61,946 bases of DNA from DAITAZ01 sp036824045 (GCA_036824045.1 DAITAZ010000022.1:1-61946), one strand, 5' to 3'; positions 9,682 to 19,052 are shown, counted from the stretch's first letter. The notes: generated by a model not told the origin, from the letters alone. Made by a program: numbers and translations.

Positions 9682-12547
9682 GCCGTGGAGCGCCGGGGAC
9701 GGCGCTTTCCTGCGTAGCCGCGTGGCGCGGCGGATCTTTGGCCTGCTGGTGCTATCCGCCTTCGTGCCAATTGCCACCCTGGCCTACCTTTCCATGGGCC
9801 AGGTGGCGGATCTGCTGACTCGCCAGGCGCAGCAGCAGCTCAGCCGCGCCGCCGAGAGTTTCGGGCGGGCCGCCTATGATCGCCTGCTGCTGGCCGCGGC
9901 CATGGGCGAGCAATTGGTGCAGCGTAGCCAGGCGGCGGGCGGGGGCGCCGCCGCCGTGCCCTCCACGAGCTCCGCGCCGTATCTGGAAGCGGCGACGCTC
10001 ATCGCTCCCGGAGTGCCCCAGACCTACCTGATTGGCACTCTGGACCCGGCGCCGGAATGGCTGCGCCAGGCGGAAGAAGCCTTGCGGGTCTCACCCGATG
10101 GCAACCCGGTGGTGCTTACGGTAAGCGGTGGGGGGCCGCGCACCCGTCTGCTGCTGGTCCGCTACCAGAATCTGCCTGCCGGCCGGGGCATGCTGGTGGC
10201 GGAACCCAAGTCCGACTTCATCTGGGGTGACCGGGAATCGCTGCCCTACCTCACCGATCTGTGCGTGATGGTGCCGTCGGGTGCGCCGCTCTACTGCTCC
10301 CGGGAGATGCCGCTGACTGCCGTCGCCACGGCCTTGCGTGGCGCGCGGGAGAACAACGCCGGCCATTTCCAGTGGGAACAGGAGCGGGTCCGGCAACAAT
10401 CCGCCTATCGACAGTTGACGCTCCGTGGGCATTTCAGCGGTGATCCGTGGACTGTGGTGGCCACAACGCCGGAGAGCGTGGCCAATGCGCCCGTGGAGTC
10501 ATTCAAGCGGGTGTTCATCCCGGTGCTGGTGGCCAGTCTGTTGTTCGTGGCGCTCCTCAGCTCGACCCAGATCCGCAAGATCCTGGTGCCGCTGGAGTTG
10601 CTGATCGCGGGGACCCGCCGCATCACCCGGCGGGAGTTCGGCCAGCCGGTGGTGGTCAATGGGCCGCCGGACGAGTTCAGCGAACTGGCCCAGTCCTTCA
10701 ATGAGATGGCAGACAGCCTGAACCGGCAGTTCAATTCGCTGTTGACCCTTTCGGAAATCGACCGGCTGATCCTGTCCAAGATCGAACTGAACAAGATCAT
10801 CAGCCTGGTGCTCGAGCACCTGACGCGGGAGGAGCCTGCGGTGTTCGCCGCGCTGCTTGCCCCGGACCGGCACCATGCCGGGCGCGCCCACCTGACGCTG
10901 AAGCCGGCGGGCGGGCCGGAGCAGCCGACGAAGATGCAGCCGGTCAACCGCCAGGACCTGAACAAGTTCGGGGAATGTGTCAGTGGCGTGTGGGTCAAGC
11001 CCGCGGCCCTGCCCAAATCCATGCAAAGGGCGTTGGGTGACATGGGCGCATCCCGTTTTTACCTGGTGCCATTCTCGTGGGACCCGAAAGCCTGCGCACT
11101 GCTGGTCCTGGGCTACTGCAAGAAACCTTCCGGCGCCAGTGAGCGCAGTGGCCAGATCCGCGGTCTGGCGGACCGGATTGCCGTGGCGGTTGCGACTGTG
11201 GCGCGGGACGACCAGCTCATGCATCAGGCCCGACACGACCTGCTGACCGGCCTGCCCAATCGCCTGCTGTTCAAGGACCGCCTGAGTGTGGAGCTGGCCC
11301 GGGCCCACCGGGAGCGTTCCTCCTTTGCGCTGTTCTTCCTGGATCTGGATCGCTTCAAGGCCATCAACGACACCCTGGGGCACACTGCCGGCGATACGCT
11401 GCTCAAGGAGGCGGCCGCGCGCCTGCGGGCCGTGTTGCGGGAGACGGACACGGTGGCGCGGATCAGCGGCGACGAGTTCACGGTCATCCTGCCGGGCGTG
11501 AATGAGCCCCGGCAGGCCGGCGTTGTGGCGGAAAACATCATCAATGCGCTGTCCCGCCCCTTCATCCTGGAGGGGCAGGAGCGATATGTGAGCGCCAGCG
11601 TGGGCGTGGCGATCTATCCCCAGGACGGTGCCAGTGCCGAGGAACTCCAGCGCAATGCGGATACCGCGATGTATCACGCCAAGGATGCGGGCCGCGGCAC
11701 CTACGTGTTCTTTGAAGAGAAGATGAACCGGGAGGCGGTGGAACGCGCCACCCTGGAACGTGAGCTGCGCTTGGCCATCGAGCGGGACGAACTGGTCGCT
11801 TACTTCCAGCCCCAGATGTACACCAACAGCCGCCGCATGTCGGGCGCCGAGGCGCTGGTGCGCTGGCACCACCCCACCCGTGGCTTGCTGACGCCGGGGG
11901 CCTTCATCTCTGTGGCCGAGCAGACCGATCTGGTCAACACCCTGGGTCGCCTGGTGCTGCGCAAGGCCTGCGCCCAGTATCGGGTGTGGACCAAGCTGGG
12001 CGTCGCGCCCGAGCGCATCTCGGTCAACGTGTCCACGCGGCAGTTCCGTGACCCGGATTTCTATGACTTTGTTGCCACCACGCTTCAGGTCTGCGCGATT
12101 CGCCCGGAATGCCTGGAGCTGGAAATCACGGAATCGCTGCTGATGGACGAGCCGGAAGCGACGCGCCAGTTGCTGACCCGATTCAATGCCCTGGGGGTGC
12201 GGGTTGCCATTGACGACTTCGGGACCGGGTACTCGTCGCTGGCTTACCTGAAAGACCTGGCGGTGGATGTGGTCAAGATCGACCGCGCTTTCGTCAAGGA
12301 CCTCACCAAGGACGATAGTGCTGGCACCATTGCCGAGGCGATCATCGCCATGGCCCATTCCTTGCGCAAGGAGGTGGTCGCCGAGGGGGTGGAAACGGAG
12401 CAGCAACTGGAAACCCTGCGCCGTTTCGGTTGCGACCAGATCCAGGGCTACCTCTACAGCAGACCCCTGTCCCCCGAGGAATTCCTGCGTTTCGCCACCG
12501 GCGGGCGGGCACGGGTGACGCCGAGCCAAAGCCCGGCCCTGGCCTGA
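9656..12547 (+). CDS. Membrane GGDEF/EAL c-di-GMP turnover protein with HAMP domain
   Basis: Large inner-membrane signalling protein of 963 residues. A membrane helix at about 23-45 is followed by an external sensory region of about 240 residues with no motif I recognise, and a second helix (VFIPVLVASLLFVALLSS, about 285-303). Next come a HAMP linker, a region of about 180 residues resembling a degenerate GAF domain, a GGDEF domain and an EAL domain. The GGDEF motif is SGDEF (604-608) with an RETD inhibitory I-site exactly five residues before it, so cyclase activity is plausible. The EAL domain has EALVRW (732-737), LEITESLLM and DDFGTGYSSL, so phosphodiesterase activity is also plausible. 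I choose ATG 9656 because the earlier in-frame extension only reads through the pilin gene in another frame. Confidence 0.9.
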   Translation: MLDWRRLIKPWSAGDGAFLRSRVARRIFGLLVLSAFVPIATLAYLSMGQVADLLTRQAQQQLSRAAESFGRAAYDRLLLAAAMGEQLVQRSQAAGGGAAAVPSTSSAPYLEAATLIAPGVPQTYLIGTLDPAPEWLRQAEEALRVSPDGNPVVLTVSGGGPRTRLLLVRYQNLPAGRGMLVAEPKSDFIWGDRESLPYLTDLCVMVPSGAPLYCSREMPLTAVATALRGARENNAGHFQWEQERVRQQSAYRQLTLRGHFSGDPWTVVATTPESVANAPVESFKRVFIPVLVASLLFVALLSSTQIRKILVPLELLIAGTRRITRREFGQPVVVNGPPDEFSELAQSFNEMADSLNRQFNSLLTLSEIDRLILSKIELNKIISLVLEHLTREEPAVFAALLAPDRHHAGRAHLTLKPAGGPEQPTKMQPVNRQDLNKFGECVSGVWVKPAALPKSMQRALGDMGASRFYLVPFSWDPKACALLVLGYCKKPSGASERSGQIRGLADRIAVAVATVARDDQLMHQARHDLLTGLPNRLLFKDRLSVELARAHRERSSFALFFLDLDRFKAINDTLGHTAGDTLLKEAAARLRAVLRETDTVARISGDEFTVILPGVNEPRQAGVVAENIINALSRPFILEGQERYVSASVGVAIYPQDGASAEELQRNADTAMYHAKDAGRGTYVFFEEKMNREAVERATLERELRLAIERDELVAYFQPQMYTNSRRMSGAEALVRWHHPTRGLLTPGAFISVAEQTDLVNTLGRLVLRKACAQYRVWTKLGVAPERISVNVSTRQFRDPDFYDFVATTLQVCAIRPECLELEITESLLMDEPEATRQLLTRFNALGVRVAIDDFGTGYSSLAYLKDLAVDVVKIDRAFVKDLTKDDSAGTIAEAIIAMAHSLRKEVVAEGVETEQQLETLRRFGCDQIQGYLYSRPLSPEEFLRFATGGRARVTPSQSPALA

Positions 12548-12677
12548 GGCGCCGGCTGCCGGCCTGGCCGGGGCCGGGGAGGCAAGGCCCACGCGGCGAG
12601 GAGGGGCTCGCCTATCCAAGGGGGGAGCTTGAGCGTATGATTTCGCTCCTTTTGCGCTGGGCCCCCAGAGGTTCGCC

Positions 12678-14594
12678 ATGCTGTATCCCACTGCGTACGA
12701 CGTGATCGTGGTTGGCGGCGGTCATGCAGGTACCGAAGCCGCCCTGGCGGCTGCCCGCATGGGCTGCCGCACCCTGCTGCTCACCCACAATATCGAGACC
12801 TTGGGGCAGATGTCCTGCAACCCTTCCATCGGAGGGATCGGCAAGGGGCATCTGGTGAAGGAAGTGGATGCCTTGGGCGGCGCCATGGCAGCCGCCACCG
12901 ATGAGGCTGGCATTCAGTTCCGGATTCTCAATTCCTCCAAGGGACCGGCGGTGCGGGCGACCCGCGCCCAGGCGGACCGGGTGTTGTATCGGCGAGCCAT
13001 CCGCGGTCGTCTGGAGCGCCAGCCCAATCTGCACATCTTCCAGCAGGCGGTGGATGACCTCTTGGTGCAGGGTGACCGGGTGGCGGGAGTGGTGACCCAG
13101 ATCGGTTTGCGCTTCGAGGCACCCACGGTGGTGCTGACCGCCGGCACTTTTCTCTCCGGTCTGGTCCATGTGGGGCTGGAACACTATCCGGCCGGCCGGG
13201 CGGGCGATCCGCCCGCGGTGTCGCTGGCCCATCGTTTGCGCGAGTTGCAATTGCCGGCTGGCCGGCTGAAAACCGGGACGCCGCCGCGCCTTGATGCCCG
13301 GAGCATCGATTTTTCGGTGATGACCGAGCAGCCCGGTGATGATCCGGTTCCCGTGTTTTCCTTTCTGGGCCGGTCGGCGCAGCACCCTCCCCAGTTGCCG
13401 TGCTGGATTACCCAGACCAACAGCCGCACCCACGACATCATTCGCGGTGGACTGGATCGATCGCCCATGTATACGGGCGTAATCGAGGGGGTGGGGCCCC
13501 GTTATTGTCCTTCGATCGAGGACAAGATTCATCGTTTTGCCGATAAATCCAGCCACAACATCTTTCTCGAGCCAGAGGGGCTGGAAACGACCGAGATCTA
13601 TCCGAACGGAATCTCCACTTCCCTGCCCTTCGATGTCCAGCTTGCGCTGGTGCGCAGCATTCGCGGGCTGGAACAGGCGCACATTGTCCGTCCGGGCTAT
13701 GCCATCGAGTACGACTTCTACGATCCCCGCAACCTGAAGGCGTCGCTCGAGACGAAGTCGGTCGGGGGATTGTTCTTTGCCGGACAGATCAACGGTACCA
13801 CCGGCTATGAGGAAGCCGCTGCCCAGGGGCTGCTGGCCGGCCTCAACGCTGCGCTTCAGGCCCGGCAGAAAGAGGCTTGGTGGCCCCGGCGGGATGAGGC
13901 TTACCTGGGCGTGCTGGTGGATGACCTGATTACCCGGGGCGTGAGCGAACCCTACCGGATGTTCACGTCCCGTGCCGAATACCGCCTCAGCCTGCGGGAG
14001 GACAACGCGGATTTGCGCTTGACCGAACATGGCCGTGCGCTCGGCCTGGTGGATGATGCCCGGTGGGAGGCCTTCAACCGCAAGCGCGATGCGGTCGCCG
14101 CGGAACGGGAGCGCCTGCGCGGCATCTGGGTCAATCCGCGCACTGTGGGCGACGAGGAGGCCGCCCGGGTGCTGGGCAAACCCCTCGAGCGAGAGGCGAA
14201 CCTTTTCGATTTGTTGCGCCGGCCCGATGTGACCTATGCGCAGCTGGTCACCCTGCCGGGAGCCGCTCCCGGCGTGGATGATCCGGCGGTGGTGGAGCAG
14301 GTGGACATCCAGGCCAAGTACCAGGGCTATATCGACCGCCAGCACGACGAGGTGGCGCGCAACCGCGCCAATGAGAACCTGCGGCTGCCCGGGGATCTCG
14401 ACTACATGCAGGTGCACGCTTTGTCGATCGAGGTGCGGCAGAAACTGAATCTGCACCGACCCGAGACGCTGGGGCAGGCGTCACGTATCCAGGGCGTGAC
14501 GCCTGCGGCCATTTCCTTGTTGCTGGTGCACCTGAAGCGGGGCGGGCTCAAGCTTGCTGCCGCGCAGGGCGACCGGTCTGCGCCCAGGCCATGA
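12678..14594 (+). CDS. mnmG: tRNA uridine-5-carboxymethylaminomethyl modification enzyme MnmG
   Basis: FAD-dependent partner of MnmE in wobble uridine modification. The 638-residue product opens with the dinucleotide-binding site DVIVVGGGHAGTEAALAAAR and contains QMSCNPSIGGIGKGHLVKE and FFAGQINGTTGYEEAAAQG, all standard for MnmG. The C-terminus has YIDRQHDEVARNRANENLRLP. The start is ATG 12678. The stop overlaps the rsmG ATG by 4 bp (ATGA). Confidence 0.98.
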   Translation: MLYPTAYDVIVVGGGHAGTEAALAAARMGCRTLLLTHNIETLGQMSCNPSIGGIGKGHLVKEVDALGGAMAAATDEAGIQFRILNSSKGPAVRATRAQADRVLYRRAIRGRLERQPNLHIFQQAVDDLLVQGDRVAGVVTQIGLRFEAPTVVLTAGTFLSGLVHVGLEHYPAGRAGDPPAVSLAHRLRELQLPAGRLKTGTPPRLDARSIDFSVMTEQPGDDPVPVFSFLGRSAQHPPQLPCWITQTNSRTHDIIRGGLDRSPMYTGVIEGVGPRYCPSIEDKIHRFADKSSHNIFLEPEGLETTEIYPNGISTSLPFDVQLALVRSIRGLEQAHIVRPGYAIEYDFYDPRNLKASLETKSVGGLFFAGQINGTTGYEEAAAQGLLAGLNAALQARQKEAWWPRRDEAYLGVLVDDLITRGVSEPYRMFTSRAEYRLSLREDNADLRLTEHGRALGLVDDARWEAFNRKRDAVAAERERLRGIWVNPRTVGDEEAARVLGKPLEREANLFDLLRRPDVTYAQLVTLPGAAPGVDDPAVVEQVDIQAKYQGYIDRQHDEVARNRANENLRLPGDLDYMQVHALSIEVRQKLNLHRPETLGQASRIQGVTPAAISLLLVHLKRGGLKLAAAQGDRSAPRP

Positions 14595-15214
14595 CCCGGG
14601 AAGCGTTGCTTCGGGAAGGCTTGCGCCGTCTGGGGATCGATCCGGGCGACGGAGCATGTGACACGCTGCTGCGGTATGTGGACTTGCTTGCCAAGTGGAA
14701 TCGCGTGTACAACCTGACCGCGATACGTGATCCGCAGCAGATGCTGGTCCAGCACCTTCTGGATTCCCTGTCCGTCCTGCCAGTGTTGCCGGCCATGGCA
14801 ACACTGGCGGATGTGGGTACGGGGGGCGGGCTTCCGGGCATTCCGGTGGCGATCATGCGCCCCGCCATGCAGGTGAGTCTGATCGAAACCAGCAGCAAGA
14901 AGGCCAGCTTTCTGCAGCAGGCGCGTATCGAGTTGGGGCTGACCCGGGTCGAGGTGTGCTCGGCGCGAGTCGAGAATCTGGTTGAGCGGCAGTTCGAGGG
15001 GATCATTTCCCGCGCGTTTGCCGAACTTGCCCTGTTTGTGGATCTGTGCGGCAAACACCTTGCGCCGGGAGGGCGCTTGTACGCGATGAAAGGCGTTTAT
15101 CCACAGTCGGAAGTCGCTGCCTTGCCACCAGGATGGGAGGTCGAGTCCAGTCACGCATTGGACGTGCCCTTCCTGGAGGCGGAGCGCCACCTCTTGATTA
15201 TTCGGAAGGCTTGA
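14591..15214 (+). CDS. rsmG: 16S rRNA (guanine(527)-N(7))-methyltransferase RsmG
   Basis: SAM-dependent methylation of G527 in 16S rRNA. The 207 residues match the family length. Visible are KWNRVYNLTAIRDP, the SAM site LADVGTGGGLPGIPVAIMRP, and ISRAFAELALFVDLC. The gene overlaps mnmG by 4 bp and is followed after 1 bp by parA, the usual order. A perfect DnaA box (TTATCCACA, 15097-15105) lies inside its coding sequence. Confidence 0.97.
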   Translation: MTREALLREGLRRLGIDPGDGACDTLLRYVDLLAKWNRVYNLTAIRDPQQMLVQHLLDSLSVLPVLPAMATLADVGTGGGLPGIPVAIMRPAMQVSLIETSSKKASFLQQARIELGLTRVEVCSARVENLVERQFEGIISRAFAELALFVDLCGKHLAPGGRLYAMKGVYPQSEVAALPPGWEVESSHALDVPFLEAERHLLIIRKA

Positions 15215-15215
15215 G

Positions 15216-15986
15216 ATGGCGCAGATCTTCGTAATCGCCAACCAGAAGGGCGGGGTGGGCAAGACCACGACCGCGGTCAATCTGGCTGCAGCGCTGACTC
15301 TCGCGGGGCAGCGGACCTTGCTGGTGGACCTGGACCCACAGGGCAATGCCACGATGGGTACGGGCATCGACAAACGAGACCTCGGGCGCAGCGTCTACCA
15401 CGTGCTGCTCGGCCTGGCGACGGTCGATCAGGCCCGCCGGCCTGCGGTATCCGGGGGTTTTGACGTGCTGCCCGCGAATCGGGATCTCGCCGGCGCGGAA
15501 GTGGAACTGGTGAACCTGGACAACCGGGAAATCCGCCTCAAGGCGGCGCTCGGGGCCCACGCGGCAGAGTACGATTTCATCCTCATCGACTGCCCGCCTT
15601 CCCTTTCCATGCTGACGCTCAATGGTTTGTGCGCAGCCCACGGCGTGATCATTCCCATGCAGTGCGAGTACTACGCACTGGAGGGGCTGAGCGATCTCGT
15701 CAATTCCATCAAGCGGATTCATGGCCAGTTCAACCGGGACCTGAAGGTCATCGGCCTGTTGCGGGTGATGTTCGACCCACGCTCCACCCTGTCGCAGCAG
15801 GTGTCCGCTGAACTGGATCGACATTTCGGCTCGAAGGTTTTCAAGACCCTTGTGCCCCGCAATGTGCGCATGGCGGAGGCGCCGAGTCACGGGATTCCCG
15901 GGGTGCTGTTTGACCGCTCGTCGCGGGGCTCCCAAGCTTATATTGCCTTCGCCGCCGAGTTGATCGAGCGGGTAAAGTCGCTGTGA
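15216..15986 (+). CDS. parA: Chromosome partitioning ATPase ParA
   Basis: Deviant Walker-type ATPase that moves the origin region with ParB. The 256 residues begin MAQIFVIANQKGGVGKTTTAVNLA, containing the KGGVGKTT site, then LLVDLDPQGNATMGTG and DFILIDCPPSLSMLTLNGL. It is followed after 10 bp by parB. The position close to oriC is expected for the chromosomal Soj-type protein. Confidence 0.97.
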   Translation: MAQIFVIANQKGGVGKTTTAVNLAAALTLAGQRTLLVDLDPQGNATMGTGIDKRDLGRSVYHVLLGLATVDQARRPAVSGGFDVLPANRDLAGAEVELVNLDNREIRLKAALGAHAAEYDFILIDCPPSLSMLTLNGLCAAHGVIIPMQCEYYALEGLSDLVNSIKRIHGQFNRDLKVIGLLRVMFDPRSTLSQQVSAELDRHFGSKVFKTLVPRNVRMAEAPSHGIPGVLFDRSSRGSQAYIAFAAELIERVKSL

Positions 15987-15996
15987 AAGGTCGCTG

Positions 15997-16839
15997 ATGG
16001 CAGCAGGCAAGCTCAAAGGTCTTGGTCGCGGGCTCGATGCCCTGCTTTCGGCCAACAAGGAAACGGAGGGTTACACCCGATCCCTGCCGTTGGTCCAGTT
16101 GCAGCCCGGAAAGTACCAGCCCCGCACCCGCATGGACCCGGGCTCCCTGGAAGACCTTGCAGCTTCGATCAAGGCCCAGGGGATCATGCAACCGGTGTTG
16201 GTCCGGCCGATCGGTGCCGATGTGTTCGAGATCGTCGCCGGGGAGCGGCGTTGGCGGGCGGCCCAGATCGCCGGGCTGGAAGAAGTGCCAGTGCTGGTTC
16301 GAGAAATTCCGGACGAGGCTGCGTTGGCCATGTCCCTGATCGAGAACATCCAGCGCGAGGATCTCAATCCGCTGGAGGAGGCGGCGGGTCTCCAACGCCT
16401 GATCGACGAGTTCGGCATGACGCATCAGCAAGCGGCCGATGCGGTCGGGCGCTCCCGGCCGGCGGCTTCCAATCTGCTGCGCTTGCTCCATCTTGCCACC
16501 CCTGTCCAGGAGCTTCTGATGGCCGGGGATATCGAAATGGGCCATGCCCGGGCGCTTCTGCCCCTTGCTACCGACGCCCAGCTGGACGTGGCAAACCGGG
16601 TGGCCGCCCGGGGGTTGTCGGTGCGCGACACAGAGCGCTTGGTCGGTCGCCTGCTCAATCCGCCGCCAGCGCCTGCGGAAGAGCCTCCCGACAGGGATGT
16701 GGAGCGCCTGCTGGAAGAATTGTCTGATCGCTTTGGCGCGAGAGTTCAATTGAAAACCGGCAGGAAGGGCGCGGGAAACCTGAGCTTTCACTTCGATAGT
16801 CTCGATCAGCTAGACGGAATCCTGGACAAGCTCCGATAG
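15997..16839 (+). CDS. parB: Chromosome partitioning protein ParB
   Basis: CTP-dependent DNA clamp that loads at parS sites. The 280 residues start MAAGKLKGLGRGLDALL, followed by the CTP-binding ParB/Srx domain with VRPIGADVFEIVAGERRWRA and the ENIQREDLNPLEEA patch. A helix-turn-helix (MTHQQAADAVGRSRPAASNLLRLL) and the C-terminal dimerisation part ending LDGILDKLR complete it. No convincing parS palindrome was seen in this window. Confidence 0.97.
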   Translation: MAAGKLKGLGRGLDALLSANKETEGYTRSLPLVQLQPGKYQPRTRMDPGSLEDLAASIKAQGIMQPVLVRPIGADVFEIVAGERRWRAAQIAGLEEVPVLVREIPDEAALAMSLIENIQREDLNPLEEAAGLQRLIDEFGMTHQQAADAVGRSRPAASNLLRLLHLATPVQELLMAGDIEMGHARALLPLATDAQLDVANRVAARGLSVRDTERLVGRLLNPPPAPAEEPPDRDVERLLEELSDRFGARVQLKTGRKGAGNLSFHFDSLDQLDGILDKLR

Positions 16840-16956
16840 GCTTACGGTATTTGTGCCACGCAAAAATCGAGAAAATTCGCCAATTTCCGACGTCAACCCT
16901 CTGATCATCCGGGCTTTTCCCTGTCCGGTCGTTTGAAGTAAATGTGCACCACATGT

Positions 16957-16985
16957 TTGACGCGTTAGGGAAAACCCTCTATATT
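16957..16985 (+). promoter_or_regulatory. Promoter of the ATP synthase operon
   Basis: TTGACG (16957-16962) is separated by 17 bases from TATATT (16980-16985), a strong sigma-70 match, in the 205-bp gap between parB and atpI. The spacer contains a small palindrome, AGGG-AAAA-CCCT (16967-16978), which could be an operator or chance. Confidence 0.65.
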
Positions 16986-17044
16986 TTCCGTCTTTGAAGT
17001 GAATCAGCGGGCCACCACAGAAGTGCCGCATATCCGGAGCAGGC

Positions 17045-17386
17045 ATGCTTAAGGTCATTGTTCTGCAAATCGGAGTGACGGTCATCACCGCGATCGCTTC
17101 GGGCATGCTGGCCGGCGCCAAAGGCGCTCTGTCCGCAGCCGCAGGGGGGGTAGCCTGCATCATCCCGAATCTCCTGTTTGCGCTGCGGCTGCAGATCGTC
17201 ATGCACAAGGCTGCGCCGTCCTATGTTGCCGAATTTTTTGTCGGGGAGTTCCTCAAGGTCGCCTCGACAGTCGGATTGCTGTTACTGGCTGTCAACCTGA
17301 TCGACAACGTCCAATGGCTGGCGTTGCTCGTCGGGGTGATTGCTGCGCTGAAAGCGAACCTATTTGCATTCTTGAGTAAGTCGTGA
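17045..17386 (+). CDS. atpI: ATP synthase subunit I (AtpI)
   Basis: Small membrane protein at the head of the atp operon, thought to help assemble the c-ring. The 113 residues hold four hydrophobic segments (starting MLKVIVLQIGVTVITAIASGMLAGAKGALSAA). They include the family-type GGVACIIPNLLFALRL and EFLKVASTVGLLLLAV. It ends just before atpB, with its stop overlapping the alternative atpB GTG. Confidence 0.9.
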   Translation: MLKVIVLQIGVTVITAIASGMLAGAKGALSAAAGGVACIIPNLLFALRLQIVMHKAAPSYVAEFFVGEFLKVASTVGLLLLAVNLIDNVQWLALLVGVIAALKANLFAFLSKS

Positions 17387-17388
17387 CC

Positions 17389-18228
17389 ATGTCAACAGAG
17401 CACGCCCCAACCGCTTCCGAGTATATCGTTCATCACCTGACCCACCTCACCAGTTCGGGTCACAAGCAGACATCGATCATTGACTGGTCGGTGTTCAACG
17501 TGGATACCCTGTTCTTCTCCGTTGTGCTTGGCCTGCTGGCAGTGTTCCTCTTGGCCAAGGTTGCGGCCAAGGCGACCTCTGGTGTGCCCGGCCGCCTGCA
17601 GGCGGCAGTGGAGATTGTGGTCGAGATGGTGGCCGACCAAGCCAAGGGGATCGTGCATAGCGCCGAGTCCCGGAAATTCGTGGCGCCTTTGGCTCTTACG
17701 GTGTTTGTGTGGATCTTCTTCATGAACGCCATGGACCTTTTGCCCCTTGATCTGCTGCCGATGCTGGGCGAGAAGGCCGGGGCCCATTACCTGCGTGTTG
17801 TGCCGAGTGCTGACCTTAACGGCACGCTGGGTATGTCGATCGGGGTGTTCCTGGTTTGTGTCTACTACAACATCAAGATCAAGGGCTTTGGCGGCTGGGT
17901 GCATGAGTTGTTCGCTGCGCCGTTCGGTAGCCACCCCCTCCTGGCGCCGTTCAATTTCCTGCTCAACATGATCGAGTTCCTGGCCAAGACTGTTTCCCAC
18001 GGGATGCGGTTGTTTGGCAACATGTACGCTGGCGAACTCGTGTTCATGCTGATCGCCCTGATGGGTGCTGCGTGGAGCGCGAACACCACCGGCGTCCTTC
18101 TGTGGATCGGCCATGTGCTGGCTGGCTCTGCTTGGGCCATCTTCCACATTCTGATCATCACGCTGCAGGCATTCATCTTCATGATGCTGACGCTGGTCTA
18201 TATCGGCCAGGCGCATGAAGGGCATTAA
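17389..18228 (+). CDS. atpB: F0F1 ATP synthase subunit A
   Basis: Membrane stator subunit forming the proton half-channels against the c-ring. From ATG 17389 it is 279 residues (MSTEHAPTASEYIVHHLTHL). A GTG at 17383 would add two residues and has a better-placed GAG. Several membrane helices are visible. The essential-arginine helix is seen as SHGMRLFGNMYAGELVFMLI, where the Arg corresponds to R210 in E. coli. The end AFIFMMLTLVYIGQAHEGH is typical. Confidence 0.96.
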   Translation: MSTEHAPTASEYIVHHLTHLTSSGHKQTSIIDWSVFNVDTLFFSVVLGLLAVFLLAKVAAKATSGVPGRLQAAVEIVVEMVADQAKGIVHSAESRKFVAPLALTVFVWIFFMNAMDLLPLDLLPMLGEKAGAHYLRVVPSADLNGTLGMSIGVFLVCVYYNIKIKGFGGWVHELFAAPFGSHPLLAPFNFLLNMIEFLAKTVSHGMRLFGNMYAGELVFMLIALMGAAWSANTTGVLLWIGHVLAGSAWAIFHILIITLQAFIFMMLTLVYIGQAHEGH

Positions 18229-18286
18229 GCTCTGTTTTGTCCACCCAACAGTTCTGCTTTTACTTTTATATCTTTAAGGAGTGATC

Positions 18287-18535
18287 ATGGAGCACATTCT
18301 GGGTCTCGTCGCACTGGCCGCTGGTCTGATTATCGGTCTGGGTGCTATCGGTGCTTGTATCGGTATCGGCATCATGGGTTCCAAGTATCTGGAAGCCTCT
18401 GCTCGTCAGCCCGAACTGATGAACTCCCTGCAGACCAAGATGTTCCTGCTGGCCGGTCTGATCGATGCTGCGTTCCTGATCGGCGTCGGTATCGCGATGA
18501 TGTTCGCTTTCGCCAACCCGTTCGTTCTCAAGTAA
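18287..18535 (+). CDS. atpE: F0F1 ATP synthase subunit C
   Basis: Proteolipid of the rotating c-ring. I choose ATG 18287, five bases after a perfect AAGGAG, giving 82 residues. A GTG at 18281 overlaps that site. Two membrane hairpin helices are joined by the polar loop ARQPE. The proton-carrying carboxylate is D60 (AGLIDAAFLIGVG), so the enzyme is of the proton type by sequence. Confidence 0.96.
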   Translation: MEHILGLVALAAGLIIGLGAIGACIGIGIMGSKYLEASARQPELMNSLQTKMFLLAGLIDAAFLIGVGIAMMFAFANPFVLK

Positions 18536-18576
18536 TTGAGGGTTTCGGTTCCATCATTTGAACGGGGGCTGATACC

Positions 18577-19050
18577 GTGAATCTCAACGCAACGCTGTTT
18601 GCCCAGCTTGCGGTGTTCTTCATCCTCGCGTGGTTCACGATGAAATTCGTGTGGCCGCCGATCATGAAGGCACTGGACGAGCGCGCGAAGAAAATCGCTG
18701 ATGGGCTCGCGGCTGCGGACAAGGCCAAGTCTGATCTGGCCCACGCCGAGAAGAAGGCGGTGGACGAAATGCGCAAGGCGCGTGAGTCGGCCGGCGATCT
18801 TCGGGCTGGGGCTGAGCGCCAGGCCTCGCAGCTGATCGATGAAGCCCGGCAGGAAGCGGCCCGCATTATTGCGCAGGCACGTGAAGCCGCGGAGCAAGAG
18901 GCCGGGGTTGCTGCCCAGCGTGCCAAGGAAGCTCTGCGCGATCAGGTTGCCACGCTGGCAGTGGCCGGTGCCGAGCGCATCTTGCGCCGCGAAATCAATC
19001 CGCAGGTGCACGCCGATCTGTTGGCTAACCTCAAACAGGAACTTCAGTAA
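18577..19050 (+). CDS. atpF: F0F1 ATP synthase subunit B
   Basis: Peripheral stalk subunit, 157 residues. One N-terminal membrane helix (FAQLAVFFILAWFTMKFVWPPI, about 8-29) is followed by a long charged coiled coil rich in Ala, Lys and Glu, as expected. The start is GTG 18577, preceded by a run of five G. It lies 41 bp after atpE and 2 bp before atpH. Confidence 0.95.
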   Translation: MNLNATLFAQLAVFFILAWFTMKFVWPPIMKALDERAKKIADGLAAADKAKSDLAHAEKKAVDEMRKARESAGDLRAGAERQASQLIDEARQEAARIIAQAREAAEQEAGVAAQRAKEALRDQVATLAVAGAERILRREINPQVHADLLANLKQELQ

Positions 19051-19052
19051 CC

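Noticed and set aside
10499..12691. Long minus-strand open frame (730 residues) opposite the GGDEF/EAL gene
   Set aside because: No domain seen and composition is that of an antisense shadow; the GGDEF and EAL motifs are on the plus strand.
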